64,000 nucleotides of DNA, taken from an uncultured Alphaproteobacteria bacterium. Lineage in GTDB: Bacteria > Pseudomonadota > Alphaproteobacteria > Puniceispirillales > UBA1172. The stretch lies in the NCBI GenBank assembly GCA_958431225.1, contig OY288107.1, forward strand, positions 1,081,501-1,145,500. Direction: 5' to 3'. Below are positions 36,955-45,679 of this stretch, in pieces. Below the pieces are notes generated by a model, which searched no databases, was not told the origin of the DNA, and was given only the letters and a program-made list of their open reading frames with translations. The position numbers were made by a program, and so were the translations under genes. The first letter of the stretch is position 1. Every line of letters starts with the position of its first letter.

Positions 36955-38241
36955 TTATTTCCAGCTGATTTGCGCGAAAGTGCCGCAATGGGGGCAGATG
37001 GCGTGATAGTCATCGCTCACCTGCTGGCACGAGGCGCAGAGCCAATTAGGGGCGCGGGGGGCATTGAAATTTTGGCGTAGAATCATGGCGCTATCGGCAC
37101 TGGCACCGGTGCCAGTTTTGTCGGGGTTTTGTTCGGCTAATTCGGCTAGTAATTGCCAGATGCGGGTGTCGCGCGCCTCCATTGGAATCAACTCGGCAAG
37201 GCGCGTGGCTTCCCCCCATAGACCCTGTTCTAGGGCGACACGTGCCGAGGCAAAGAGTGCTTCTTTTTGATTGCCCCCTTGTTCCGTGAGTTTGATGAGG
37301 CGGGCGAGTTTTTTCGCTGGCGTCCCCGACCAATGCGCCAGCAATTTTTCGGCAAGGCGCGGATGCGGGGCGCTGATAAATCCGCGTTCCATGAGGGCGG
37401 TGGCTTTGCGGGTTTTCTGTTCGGCTAGAAAAAACTCGGCTTGTTCCAATATGGCCGGCAGGAAATTTGCATCGGCTTGGATGGCGCGGGTGAGGAATTT
37501 TTGTTTAAGGCGCGGGGCGGTGGCTTGGCGGGCGCGCTCCAACAAAATGCTGGCTTCTGCATGGGCATGGGTGTGGGGGGCGGAGATGTCGCTGTCCCCT
37601 TGGCGGGCGATGCGGAAGGCTATCTCGGCTTCATCCCATGCGCCGTGTTTGGCTTCTAAAACAAAAAGCGCATCGGCGATGCTGGGGGTGCGGGGTTTTA
37701 ATTTCATGGCGGCGCGCCCGGCCAGCAATGCGCTGTCTTCATCCCCCGCTTCTAGGGCTAGGCGCATATTGCCGATATGCCCAAAATGGGCGGTATCGGC
37801 ATTTTTTTTGAGGGCATCAAAATAACGCCTCGCAGCTTCGCGGTCGCCGCTAAGGCTGGTCGCTTGTGCCATCAGTAAATCGGTCAGAACATCATGCCCC
37901 AAATGATGCACCGATTTGCGCGCGTATTTGAGTGCGGCACGTCCCTCCCCCGCCGCCACCGCAACCATGCCCAAAGCCAGCGCGCGTTGTCCTAAACGTT
38001 GATGGCGGCGGGAAAAGCCGCGGGTGAGGGCGCGGGGGATGCCTGCCAAAAAACTGAGCATGCGGTCTAAAATTAGCACCAGCCAAATGATGATGAAAGC
38101 GGCGGCGATGAGCAGGCTTGTTCGGGCAGTGAGACGCCAGCCTAGCCAATCAATCTGTGTCGTGCCTTCATGGGTTGCTAGGAAATGCGCCAGCGTCCCG
38201 ATAATTACAATCCATAGAATTAAAGAAATAATACGGCGCAT
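36955..38241 (-). CDS. hemY: HemY-family TPR membrane protein with C-terminal zinc-ribbon-like tail
   Basis: A 428-residue inner-membrane protein. Two N-terminal hydrophobic segments (about 5-24 and 41-63) precede a helical TPR-like region (KYARKSVHHLGHDVLTDLL and repeats after it). The HemY_N family is encoded with hemC and hemD and is presumed to aid haem-pathway organisation; this HemY is not protoporphyrinogen oxidase. The last 30 residues contain CASC, then ten residues, then CPHC, a rubredoxin/zinc-ribbon-like pattern. The general plan (membrane anchor, TPR, C-terminal C4 knuckle) resembles LapB. The start directly abuts the stop of the upstream mitofilin-like gene. Confidence 0.82.
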   Translation of the reverse strand: MRRIISLILWIVIIGTLAHFLATHEGTTQIDWLGWRLTARTSLLIAAAFIIIWLVLILDRMLSFLAGIPRALTRGFSRRHQRLGQRALALGMVAVAAGEGRAALKYARKSVHHLGHDVLTDLLMAQATSLSGDREAARRYFDALKKNADTAHFGHIGNMRLALEAGDEDSALLAGRAAMKLKPRTPSIADALFVLEAKHGAWDEAEIAFRIARQGDSDISAPHTHAHAEASILLERARQATAPRLKQKFLTRAIQADANFLPAILEQAEFFLAEQKTRKATALMERGFISAPHPRLAEKLLAHWSGTPAKKLARLIKLTEQGGNQKEALFASARVALEQGLWGEATRLAELIPMEARDTRIWQLLAELAEQNPDKTGTGASADSAMILRQNFNAPRAPNWLCASCQQVSDDYHAICPHCGTFAQISWK

Positions 38242-39054
38242 CTATTGTTCCGTCCCGCGCATTAGGCGGTCAAGCGTTTGATTGAGGGCGCGGCGCGCGG
38301 CATAGGCTTGTTGCCATGCCAGCATATCCTCATGGTCGCCGGATAATGTGCGCACGGCTTTGAGCGCATCGGTGCTATTGCGCCGTGCTATCGCATCGGT
38401 TAAAGCATCCACCGAATTTTGCGCGGGATTGAGGGGGCGCAGTTGGATGAGTTTTGTGAAAGGGGCGAGCCATGCCGCCCAGCCCGATGGTTCGGGGGGT
38501 GGTTCAATGGCGGGGGTATCGGGGATGCGTGCTTGCATTTCTTGCCATAATTGGTCAAGCGTTGGTGGCGGGTTTTGCGCCCATTTTTCAAGCGCCTGCC
38601 AGCGCGCATCCACCGCTACTGCCTCGCGCAAAATTTCGGCAAAAGCCGTGCCGTTGCCGGCGGCGATAGTGATGGCACTAAAATTATCGGTGGGGGTGGT
38701 GGCGGAGTTATCGGTGGCGGCGGAGCGTTCCTGTATTTCGCGTAATGTGCTTTCAAACTTGGCGATTTGTGCTTCTAGCGCGCTGATTCGCTCTGCGCGC
38801 GCTTCGTTATTTTGTGCGGATTTTTTTAGCGTGGCGATGGCGCTGTGCAAACCGCTGATGTCCGCTTGCCAATCGGGGATTTTGTCAAAGCGCATCCAAT
38901 TATTGATGCCCAGCCCCACCGCGACCACCGCCAATATCAGCACCCCCGCCAATCCCCAATGGCGTGTTGAAGGCGCATCGGTTTTGCGCGCGGCGGCTTG
39001 CACCAGCGGTTTTGGCGGGGCGCCCGCGGACGTTTTTTTTGCTTGTTTTGCCAT
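38242..39054 (-). CDS. Mitofilin/HemX-like inner-membrane protein
   Basis: A 270-residue protein. After a basic, Ala/Pro-rich N-terminus there is one transmembrane helix (about residues 33-52, HWGLAGVLILAVVAVGLGI), then a coiled coil (about 60-110, LHSAIATLKKSAQNNEARAE and on), then a helical C-terminal domain. This matches the alphaproteobacterial COG4223/mitofilin-like proteins found between hemD and hemY, relatives of mitochondrial Mic60 that shape or contact membranes. The position between hemD and hemY supports the call more than motifs do. It touches hemY with no gap, and the hemD stop is 3 bases upstream. Confidence 0.75.
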   Translation of the reverse strand: MAKQAKKTSAGAPPKPLVQAAARKTDAPSTRHWGLAGVLILAVVAVGLGINNWMRFDKIPDWQADISGLHSAIATLKKSAQNNEARAERISALEAQIAKFESTLREIQERSAATDNSATTPTDNFSAITIAAGNGTAFAEILREAVAVDARWQALEKWAQNPPPTLDQLWQEMQARIPDTPAIEPPPEPSGWAAWLAPFTKLIQLRPLNPAQNSVDALTDAIARRNSTDALKAVRTLSGDHEDMLAWQQAYAARRALNQTLDRLMRGTEQ

Positions 39055-39057
39055 ATC

Positions 39058-39768
39058 CTATCCGTTCTTGTGCTTACTAAGTGTCCGCGCCGCTTCCAGC
39101 ATCAGCGCGTGATGCGGGGCGGGGACAATGTGGATTTTATGCCATGCTTGCCCCGAAAGTCCAGCGATGCGTGGGCTCAGGGCAATTAACTGCATGCATT
39201 GGCGGTAAGGGTCAAGCTTGTGGGTGGTGATTAAATGGTCAAATTGCGCCCCCGCCCGCCCGGCATGCACCAACACGAAACAGGGGGCGCCGCTGGCAAT
39301 GCGCGCGCAAATTTTGGCATCAAGCTGCGATTCTAACACGGCTTGATAGACTATCAGGCGGCTGATGTGTTTGGTGCTGTTGGCGGTTAGGTCAAAACTG
39401 ATATCTGCGCCACTTGCCCAGCAGAATTTTTGGTAGGGGCTGGCATTTATCAGCGTCAGCAAGCCGGTGCTATCATCCGCCCCCCCCCGAATATTTTGAA
39501 ACCCTGCTTTCTTGGCGGCGGCTTCAGTTGCTTCGCCTATAACGAAACATGGTTTATTGAGCGCGGCGTGTTTTGCCAATAATGGTGCGGCGTGGCGACT
39601 GGTTAGGATATAGGCTTCAGCATCTTCGTTTGGGGCGGGGAAATCGCGGGGTTCAATCCGCATCATCGGCGCGGTTAGGGCTTCAAGCCCCGCATCCATC
39701 AGCGCGCGGCAATCGGCGTTGGCATCTTCTAGGGGGCGGGTGCTGATGATAAAAGGCTTTTTTTTCAT
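39058..39768 (-). CDS. hemD: Uroporphyrinogen-III synthase
   Basis: A 236-residue cytosolic enzyme that closes hydroxymethylbilane to uroporphyrinogen III with inversion of ring D. The family is poorly conserved; supporting stretches are IISTRPLEDANADCRAL at the N-terminus, AYILTSRHAAPLLAK, CFVIGEATEAAAKKAGF and the C-terminal KIHIVPAPHHALMLEA. Its start overlaps the hemC stop by 4 bases, which with the pathway order makes the call firm. A G9 homopolymer on the coding strand (39480-39488) interrupts the RGGADD codons. Confidence 0.88.
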   Translation of the reverse strand: MKKKPFIISTRPLEDANADCRALMDAGLEALTAPMMRIEPRDFPAPNEDAEAYILTSRHAAPLLAKHAALNKPCFVIGEATEAAAKKAGFQNIRGGADDSTGLLTLINASPYQKFCWASGADISFDLTANSTKHISRLIVYQAVLESQLDAKICARIASGAPCFVLVHAGRAGAQFDHLITTHKLDPYRQCMQLIALSPRIAGLSGQAWHKIHIVPAPHHALMLEAARTLSKHKNG

Positions 39769-40709
39769 GGCAATATCCCGCCTGCTTGTTCTAACAATTT
39801 TTGTCCCATTTCGCGCGCTATATTTTCGCCATCGCCTACAGGGGCGGTGATCTCGTCCGTGAAAATTTTACTGCCGTCAAGCGCGGCGAGCCAACCGCGA
39901 AAATGGATTTTGTCGCCGCTAATATGCGCGCTGGCGGCGATGGGGGTGCGGCATGAGCCGTCTAGCGTGGCAAGGAATCTACGTTCTGCCGCGACCTCCG
40001 CACCGCTAATCGCATCATGGATTTTTGCTAAATGCGCTTGCACGTATTTTTGGCGCAAATTTTGGGGCATACGTGCCTGCACCAAAATCGCACCTTGGGC
40101 GGCGGCGGGGAGCATTTCTGCTTCGGCAAGGGGATGCACATCTGCCGTGATGCCGAGGCGATTCAATCCTGCCATCGCCAGAATAATCGCATCATACGCG
40201 CCCGCTTCTAGGGCTTGGATGCGCGAATGCACATTGCCCCGCAACAGCACCGGTTCAATATCGGGGCGGTGTTGGCGCAAGGCGGCGGTGCGGCGCACCG
40301 ATGCTGTGCCGATGCGCGCATTTTTTGGCAATGCGTCCAAATTGGCATAAGCCCCGACTAGCGCATCGCGGCGGTCGCTTCGGGGGAGAATCGCGGCGAT
40401 TGCGGTGTCGGGGGCGAGGGCGGTCTCGACATCCTTGCCCGAATGCACCGCCGCATCGGCTTGCCCCGCCAATAAGGCTTGTTCTAAGGTTTTGACAAAA
40501 AGCCCTTTGCCGCCAATTTCGGCGAGAGACCTGTTTAATTCCGCATCGCCTTGGGTGGTTAGGGGGGTGATGGCGGTGGGTAACGCACCCATGGCGGATT
40601 GCAGGGCGTGTTGCACTTCGGCAGTCTGTGCCATGGCGAGGGGGGAGGCACGGCTGGCGAGGATTAGCGGGGCGGATGTAAATGCCGAAATATGCGGTGG
40701 CGCTGTCAT
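39765..40709 (-). CDS. hemC: Porphobilinogen deaminase (hydroxymethylbilane synthase)
   Basis: A 314-residue enzyme that polymerises four porphobilinogens. Visible are LILASRASPLAMAQTAEV at the N-terminus, GGKGLFVKTLEQALL, HSGKDVETALA, RRDALVGA and the dipyrromethane-cofactor cysteine C253 in LDGSCRTPIAA. First gene of the hemC–hemD–mitofilin-like–hemY reverse operon and divergent from tsaD; about 90 bases separate the two starts. The ATG at 40709 has only a weak ribosome site. Confidence 0.95.
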   Translation of the reverse strand: MTAPPHISAFTSAPLILASRASPLAMAQTAEVQHALQSAMGALPTAITPLTTQGDAELNRSLAEIGGKGLFVKTLEQALLAGQADAAVHSGKDVETALAPDTAIAAILPRSDRRDALVGAYANLDALPKNARIGTASVRRTAALRQHRPDIEPVLLRGNVHSRIQALEAGAYDAIILAMAGLNRLGITADVHPLAEAEMLPAAAQGAILVQARMPQNLRQKYVQAHLAKIHDAISGAEVAAERRFLATLDGSCRTPIAASAHISGDKIHFRGWLAALDGSKIFTDEITAPVGDGENIAREMGQKLLEQAGGILP

Positions 40710-40755
40710 ATCCGTTTCTTACGCATAACCGCGCCCATTGCCAAGCCCTTACGCA

Positions 40756-40761
40756 TATAAT
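40756..40761 (+). promoter_or_regulatory. Candidate -10 box for tsaD
   Basis: A perfect TATAAT lies 39 bases before the tsaD ATG, in the hemC/tsaD divergent gap. No acceptable -35 is seen at 16-18 bases, so this is only a candidate. Confidence 0.3.
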
Positions 40762-40800
40762 TCTGCTGACCTTGATGGTATTTTGCGTTAGGATGCGGGG

Positions 40801-41823
40801 ATGAAAAATTTGATTTTAGGGATTGAGACGAGTTGTGATGAGACCGCGGCGGCTTTGGTGGATGCCGGGGGGCGCATCCATGCCAATCAGATCTTTTCGC
40901 AACTCAGCGCACACCAACCGCATGGGGGGGTGGTGCCGGAAATCGCCGCGCGCGCCCATAGCGACCGCATTGGCGCTGTTATCAAAGCGGCGTTTGATGA
41001 AGCCGGGGCAACGCCAAAAAATATTTCTGCCATTGCCGCCACCGGGGGACCCGGGCTTATCGGCGGCGTGTTGGTGGGGACGGTGGCGGCGAAAGCCATG
41101 GCGACGGCGCTCAATCTGCCGTATTATGCGGTCAATCATTTAGAAGGGCATGCTTTGACGGCACGGCTGACGCATGGTGTTAAATTTCCTTTTTTGTTGT
41201 TGTTGGTGTCGGGCGGGCATAGCCAGATTTTGGCGGTGCATGGGGTGGGGAATTATACGCTTTATGGCACGACGCTAGATGATGCGGCGGGGGAGGCGTT
41301 TGATAAATCGGCAAAAGTTTTGGGCTTGCCGATGCCCGGGGGGGCGAATCTTGAACATCTGGCACAAGGCGGGGATGCGCAAAAATTTGACCTGCCGCGT
41401 CCTATGCGGAAAAAACCCGGCTGTGATTTGTCGTTCTCGGGGTTGAAAACGGCATTAGTAAAAGCTTGGGAGGATGGGGGCAAAGACGCCGCTAACGCCC
41501 CGCATCTCGCCGCCGCATTACAGGAAGCGATTAAGGATTGTTTGGTGGACCGGTGCCGTAATGCTATGGCGCGCTTTCGTGCTGAGGTGGCAGATACGGC
41601 GGATTTTGTTGTCGCTGGGGGTGTGGCGGCGAATCAGGTGATTCGCACTAGCCTCAAAGATTTGGCAGATGCCGAAGGGTTTGGTTTTTGCGCCCCGCCC
41701 CTAGAACTATGCACGGATAATGCGGTGATGATTGCTTGGGTGGCGGCGGAATATATGGGGGCGGGATTGCCGCCGACCCCCCTTGATTTCGCCCCGCGCC
41801 CGCGTTGGGCTTTAGCGTCATGA
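40801..41823 (+). CDS. tsaD: tRNA N6-threonylcarbamoyladenosine transferase TsaD
   Basis: A 340-residue ASKHA-fold enzyme that, with TsaB and TsaE, transfers threonylcarbamoyl to A37 of ANN-decoding tRNAs. It begins LILGIETSCDETAAALVD, has SGGHSQ, and the metal-binding pair H113 and H117 in VNHLEGHALT. LSFSGLKTA and VVAGGVAANQVIR are also diagnostic. AGGA lies upstream of the ATG. The last four bases overlap gpsA (ATGA), so the two are coupled. Confidence 0.97.
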   Translation: MKNLILGIETSCDETAAALVDAGGRIHANQIFSQLSAHQPHGGVVPEIAARAHSDRIGAVIKAAFDEAGATPKNISAIAATGGPGLIGGVLVGTVAAKAMATALNLPYYAVNHLEGHALTARLTHGVKFPFLLLLVSGGHSQILAVHGVGNYTLYGTTLDDAAGEAFDKSAKVLGLPMPGGANLEHLAQGGDAQKFDLPRPMRKKPGCDLSFSGLKTALVKAWEDGGKDAANAPHLAAALQEAIKDCLVDRCRNAMARFRAEVADTADFVVAGGVAANQVIRTSLKDLADAEGFGFCAPPLELCTDNAVMIAWVAAEYMGAGLPPTPLDFAPRPRWALAS

Positions 41824-42794
41824 GCCGCGTTGCCATCATCGGCGGCGGGGCATGGGGGAGCGCGCTGGCATCGCAATTAGCCCGCCAAGCCCACGAAGTT
41901 TCGGTGCTGGTGCGCCGCCAAGAATTAGCCGATGCGCTGATGGGCGGGCGCGCCCCGCTTTTGGACGGGCTGGCAATTACGCCGCCGCATCTCGCGAGCA
42001 CCGATGCCGGGGCAGTTTTGGCAGGGGCGGAGGCGGTGTTGGTGGTGGTGCCGGTGGCGGCGACAGTGGCGGCGCTTTCATTGATTATCAAGCACGCGCC
42101 CAAAACCGCGCCGGTGGCACTCACCGCCAAGGGGCTTGATGCGGAAAGCGGGGCGTTGCAGCCCGAATTGGCACTTGAACATTTAGGGCGCGGGGGGGTG
42201 ATGCTGTGCGGTCCGAGTTTTGCTGATGCGGTGGCATTACAAAAACCTTGTTGTTTGGTGGCGGCCGCGAAGCGCGCCGATGATGCCACCGCGATTGCCG
42301 CGCTGTTTCACGCTACGACGATTCGCGTCTATACGAGTGCTGACCCTATCGGTGTCGCGGTGGGGGGGTCGGTGAAAAATACCATTGCTATTGCTGCCGG
42401 TATTGTTGGGGCGTTGGGGCTGGGTGCGAATGCGCGCGCGGCTTTGATTACGCGGGGGCTGGCGGAAGCGACACGGCTGGCACTGGCCGTTGGCGGCAAG
42501 CGCGAAACATTATTTGGGCTGGCAGGGGTAGGCGATATGTTATTGAGTTGCACCGATGCGCATTCGCGCAATTATGCTTATGGGGAGGCGTTGGGGCGGG
42601 GGGTGCCGCCGCCATCGGTATTGGCAGAAGGTGCGCGCACCGCCGCGAGTCTAGCCAAGCGCGCCGAGATTCTGGGGGTGGAGGCACCGATTATCGCGGC
42701 GGTAGACCGCGTGGTCAATGATAATGCTGATATTGAAAGTGAGATTAAAAATTTACTGGCACGTCCGGTAGACCAAGAATGGACAGAACTTTAG
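41820..42794 (+). CDS. gpsA: Glycerol-3-phosphate dehydrogenase [NAD(P)+]
   Basis: A 324-residue cytosolic enzyme that reduces dihydroxyacetone phosphate to sn-glycerol 3-phosphate for phospholipid synthesis. The cofactor motif GGGAWGSALA begins at residue 8; the catalytic lysine lies in GGSVKNTIAIAAGI, and GLAGVGDMLLSCTD, SRNYAYGEALG are family signatures. The start is ATG at 41820, overlapping the tsaD stop; the frame upstream to 41805 belongs to tsaD sequence. The EVE gene follows after a short gap. Confidence 0.96.
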   Translation: MSRVAIIGGGAWGSALASQLARQAHEVSVLVRRQELADALMGGRAPLLDGLAITPPHLASTDAGAVLAGAEAVLVVVPVAATVAALSLIIKHAPKTAPVALTAKGLDAESGALQPELALEHLGRGGVMLCGPSFADAVALQKPCCLVAAAKRADDATAIAALFHATTIRVYTSADPIGVAVGGSVKNTIAIAAGIVGALGLGANARAALITRGLAEATRLALAVGGKRETLFGLAGVGDMLLSCTDAHSRNYAYGEALGRGVPPPSVLAEGARTAASLAKRAEILGVEAPIIAAVDRVVNDNADIESEIKNLLARPVDQEWTEL

Positions 42795-42805
42795 AGGAGA
42801 TACAA

Positions 42806-43225
42806 ATGCAAACATGGCTTTTTAAGTCCGAACCATCAACATGGTCGTGGCAAGACCAGCTTGATGCCGGGGAATCTGGGACGGGTTGGGATGGCGTGCG
42901 CAATTACCAAGCGTCTAATAATATGAAAGCGATGGCGCTGGGTGATTTGGGGTTTTTCTATCATTCGGTCAATGAGAAACGCATTGTCGGCATTGTTGAA
43001 GTCATCGCGCTTTATCACCCGGACCATACCGATGCTAGTGGGCGTTTTGGGATGGTGGATGTTAGGGCGGTTAAATCGGTGGTGCGCCCGGTGAGCCTTG
43101 CTGAGATTAAAGCCAATCCTAAACTGGCTAATCTAGCACTGATTCGCCAATCGCGTCTATCGGTGGTGCCGGTATCGCCTACGCATTGGGCGGAATTATT
43201 GCGTATGGCGGAAACAACGCTTTAA
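42806..43225 (+). CDS. EVE domain protein
   Basis: A 139-residue single-domain EVE protein, related to human THYN1 and to the YTH/PUA-like readers of modified nucleic-acid bases. WLFKSEPSTWSW at the N-terminus, GVRNYQASNNMKAM, LGFFYHSVNEKRIVG and LIRQSRLSVVPVS are family hallmarks. The aromatic residues that line the modified-base pocket are present in number but were not mapped individually. The ATG at 42806 is chosen because GAGGAGA lies just before it; the frame can open at 42779 inside gpsA. Often found next to gpsA or tsaD-type genes in Alphaproteobacteria. The stop overlaps the convergent glycosyltransferase gene by 4 bases. Confidence 0.88.
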   Translation: MQTWLFKSEPSTWSWQDQLDAGESGTGWDGVRNYQASNNMKAMALGDLGFFYHSVNEKRIVGIVEVIALYHPDHTDASGRFGMVDVRAVKSVVRPVSLAEIKANPKLANLALIRQSRLSVVPVSPTHWAELLRMAETTL

Positions 43226-43968
43226 TGCGATTCGGTATCAATGTTGTTGTGGGGTTTCGGGGGGCGGCGCATCAGCCACCATACCCCGACTATATCCAAT
43301 ATCCCCACCCACGCACGATCAAGAATCCGATATTTTGATTTTCCCGCCCCACGCGGACGATGCCCCACTGCCACCGCTAGCACCGCCGCCCCCTCACGCT
43401 GGGCCAGGATGGGCAGGAAGCGGTGGATGTGGTCAAAATAGGGTAGGCGCAAAAATAGCGCGCGGTCAAAGATTTTTATGGCGCAACCGCTATCAGGGTG
43501 GCGGTCGCCTAATAGCCACAAGCGCAAATGTTTGGCGCATTTTGATGCCACGCGCTTGCTCCAAATGTCGCGGCGTTGCGTGCGGTGTCCTGCTATCATG
43601 ACAAAAACGTTTCCTTTCGTTTTTTCTTGGTGCCATATTTTTTCTAGCATCAGCAGGTCGGCGGGTAGATTCTGCCCATCGCCGTCAAGCGTGGCAATCA
43701 GCGCGCCTCTTGCCGTTAAAATGCCGGAGCGTAGTGCCGCGCTTTGCCCGAGATGGTGTTGATGCGTGATGACGCGCAAAAATGGATATTTTTTGGTTGT
43801 GGCGGCGGTGAGTTCGGCGGCGGTGGCATCGGTGCTGGCGTCATTGATATAGATGACCTCAATGGCACGCCCTTGAAACGCCGCATCTAACTCGGCAATG
43901 AGGGGGGCGATATTGCCGGCTTCATCGCGCACTGGCACAATAATGCTGATTTCGGGGGTTTTGCACAT
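43222..43968 (-). CDS. Family 2 glycosyltransferase (polyprenyl-phosphate sugar synthase-like)
   Basis: A 248-residue GT-A glycosyltransferase related to dolichol-phosphate mannose synthase and ArnC. It has SIIVPVRDEAGNI at the N-terminus, YINDASTDAT, and the nucleotide-sugar metal motif at D95-G-D97 in ATLDGDGQN. The central region DSGCAIKIFDRALF is typical of DPM-like enzymes. No C-terminal membrane helices are evident apart from a moderately hydrophobic WVGILDIVGVWWLM. It follows, by 24 bases, a membrane glycosyltransferase that would use its lipid-linked product. The sugar is unknown. Confidence 0.85.
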   Translation of the reverse strand: MCKTPEISIIVPVRDEAGNIAPLIAELDAAFQGRAIEVIYINDASTDATAAELTAATTKKYPFLRVITHQHHLGQSAALRSGILTARGALIATLDGDGQNLPADLLMLEKIWHQEKTKGNVFVMIAGHRTQRRDIWSKRVASKCAKHLRLWLLGDRHPDSGCAIKIFDRALFLRLPYFDHIHRFLPILAQREGAAVLAVAVGHRPRGAGKSKYRILDRAWVGILDIVGVWWLMRRPPKPHNNIDTESH

Positions 43969-43992
43969 GGATTTTCCCTTAAAGGTGGGGGG

Positions 43993-45642
43993 TTATTGCT
44001 GGCGGCGATAAATCCCCATCCGCACGGGCGCGCCTTTTGCATAATTATAGCCTTCTATCACGGCAATTTGTGTTACTGCGACGCCTTTTTGACTTAGAAT
44101 ATCTAGGAATTTTATAGATTCTGCGGCTTCGACTAAAGCGATGCCATCCGCCGCTTCAAGTAAAAATAGCGCGGTTTGTTCGGGGTTGAATAGCAATAAA
44201 TCTTCCCCGAGGGCAAAGACTAGCGAGGGTTCGTGATAGCCGCTGGCGGCGATGGGTTGGTCGTTAAAACCTTGGCGGGTTAGTTCGGCTTTGATGCGGG
44301 GGGCGAGGTGGAAATCTTGTATGTTTGGTAATACGCCGCCTAAGGTGCTGGCGTGGAAGGCGGCACCGGCTAAGAACATGGCGATGAGATGCTGGGGCTT
44401 GCTATCGCGCCGCCACAGAAAGCCGAAAATGCCTGCCGCACATCCCAAAAGAAAGACGCATGCCGCCCCCCATAAAGACCCCCCATAAAGGCTCGCAATA
44501 ATAAAAACCGCCGCGCCTAGAAGCGGACCTAGTGCCAATGCTAGATATTCAAAACCGATGATGAGCCATGCGGTATGCCAGTGTTTTTTGGGCGGGGTGG
44601 CGGTGCTGGCAAAACATGCTATCAGCAGTGCTATGGCGGGCAACACTGGCAGGCTGTAATGGAGCAATTTTGTTGGGGCTAATTCAATCACCAACCAGAA
44701 TGGAATAATCCACGCCAATAAAAACCGCGTTGATGGGGCGTGGCGATGTTGCCAAATGCCTTGAATACTGCGCGCCAATAAGAGACTCCCCGGCCATAGC
44801 ACGAGCATTAAAGCGACTAAATGTGCGCCAAATGGGGCGAAATGCTGTTCTTGGACGCCGGTCAATTTGCCGAGAAAATCATCCCTAATCGCCGAAATCA
44901 AAAACGCGCCATCGGTATCGGTGCTCACCAACAACACCCACGGCAGAATCAGCATGGTCAGCACCACCACCCCGAATAAAGGGCGCGATTCTAATATCCA
45001 AGCGAAGCGGCGTTCCCATAGCGATACGCCGAGGGTGGTAAGGGCTAGAATCGCCGGGGCAACCGGACCTTTGACCAAAATACCAAACGCCACCGCCACC
45101 CACATCATGAGGCTGTAATGCCCGGAAATATAGTGTTGCTGGCGCGCCCGATGGAAAATCTGCCAGAGCGCGTATTGTTGCACTAGCACCAAGAAACAGA
45201 GCATCATATCGGTCTTGGCGAGGCGGCTTTCTACGGCGAAAATCAAACTGGTGCCGATGATGCTGGCGGCGAGGAGGCTTTGGCGGCGTCCCATCATCTG
45301 GCTGGCGAAAGCGAACAGCATCACGCCAACACCAAAGCCGGCTAAAATGCTCGGCAGACGATACGCCCATAATCTGTCGCCAAAAAATGCCGCCGATGTC
45401 GCTTGCATCCAATAAATGCCGGCGGGTTTTTTGGCGCGCAATTCTTCTTGGAAGCGGATGGTGATGATATCGCCGCTATCGCGCATCTGGCGACTGGATT
45501 GCATATAGCGTGCCTCATCACGATCCATCGGCGGCAACTGGCTAACCCCGGGCAGAATCACCAATGCCAACAACAGAATCAGCCCAAAAAAACCCAAGTT
45601 TTTTCGTGCCATTTGCGCTATAGAAAGGGGTGAGAAATTCAT
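43993..45642 (-). CDS. ArnT/PMT-like membrane glycosyltransferase (GT83/GT39)
   Basis: A 549-residue polytopic inner-membrane protein with about eleven hydrophobic segments, starting LGFFGLILLLALVIL. The first periplasmic loop has the acidic motif PPMDRDEARYMQSSRQM (D40, D42-E43), the catalytic signature of lipid-phosphate-sugar transferases such as ArnT. FQEELRAKKPAGIYWMQ follows. Such enzymes move a sugar from polyprenyl phosphate to lipid A or another acceptor. Encoded with a DPM-like synthase, it forms a donor-synthesis/transfer pair. Acceptor and sugar cannot be read from sequence. Confidence 0.88.
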   Translation of the reverse strand: MNFSPLSIAQMARKNLGFFGLILLLALVILPGVSQLPPMDRDEARYMQSSRQMRDSGDIITIRFQEELRAKKPAGIYWMQATSAAFFGDRLWAYRLPSILAGFGVGVMLFAFASQMMGRRQSLLAASIIGTSLIFAVESRLAKTDMMLCFLVLVQQYALWQIFHRARQQHYISGHYSLMMWVAVAFGILVKGPVAPAILALTTLGVSLWERRFAWILESRPLFGVVVLTMLILPWVLLVSTDTDGAFLISAIRDDFLGKLTGVQEQHFAPFGAHLVALMLVLWPGSLLLARSIQGIWQHRHAPSTRFLLAWIIPFWLVIELAPTKLLHYSLPVLPAIALLIACFASTATPPKKHWHTAWLIIGFEYLALALGPLLGAAVFIIASLYGGSLWGAACVFLLGCAAGIFGFLWRRDSKPQHLIAMFLAGAAFHASTLGGVLPNIQDFHLAPRIKAELTRQGFNDQPIAASGYHEPSLVFALGEDLLLFNPEQTALFLLEAADGIALVEAAESIKFLDILSQKGVAVTQIAVIEGYNYAKGAPVRMGIYRRQQ

Positions 45643-45679
45643 AGCGGTATTCTAACGCAATAATGAAATCGGTTTATTC

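Noticed and set aside
40738-40761. TTGCCA with TATAAT as a full promoter for tsaD
   Set aside because: Spacing is 12 bases, too short for a sigma-70 promoter; only the -10 was kept as a candidate.
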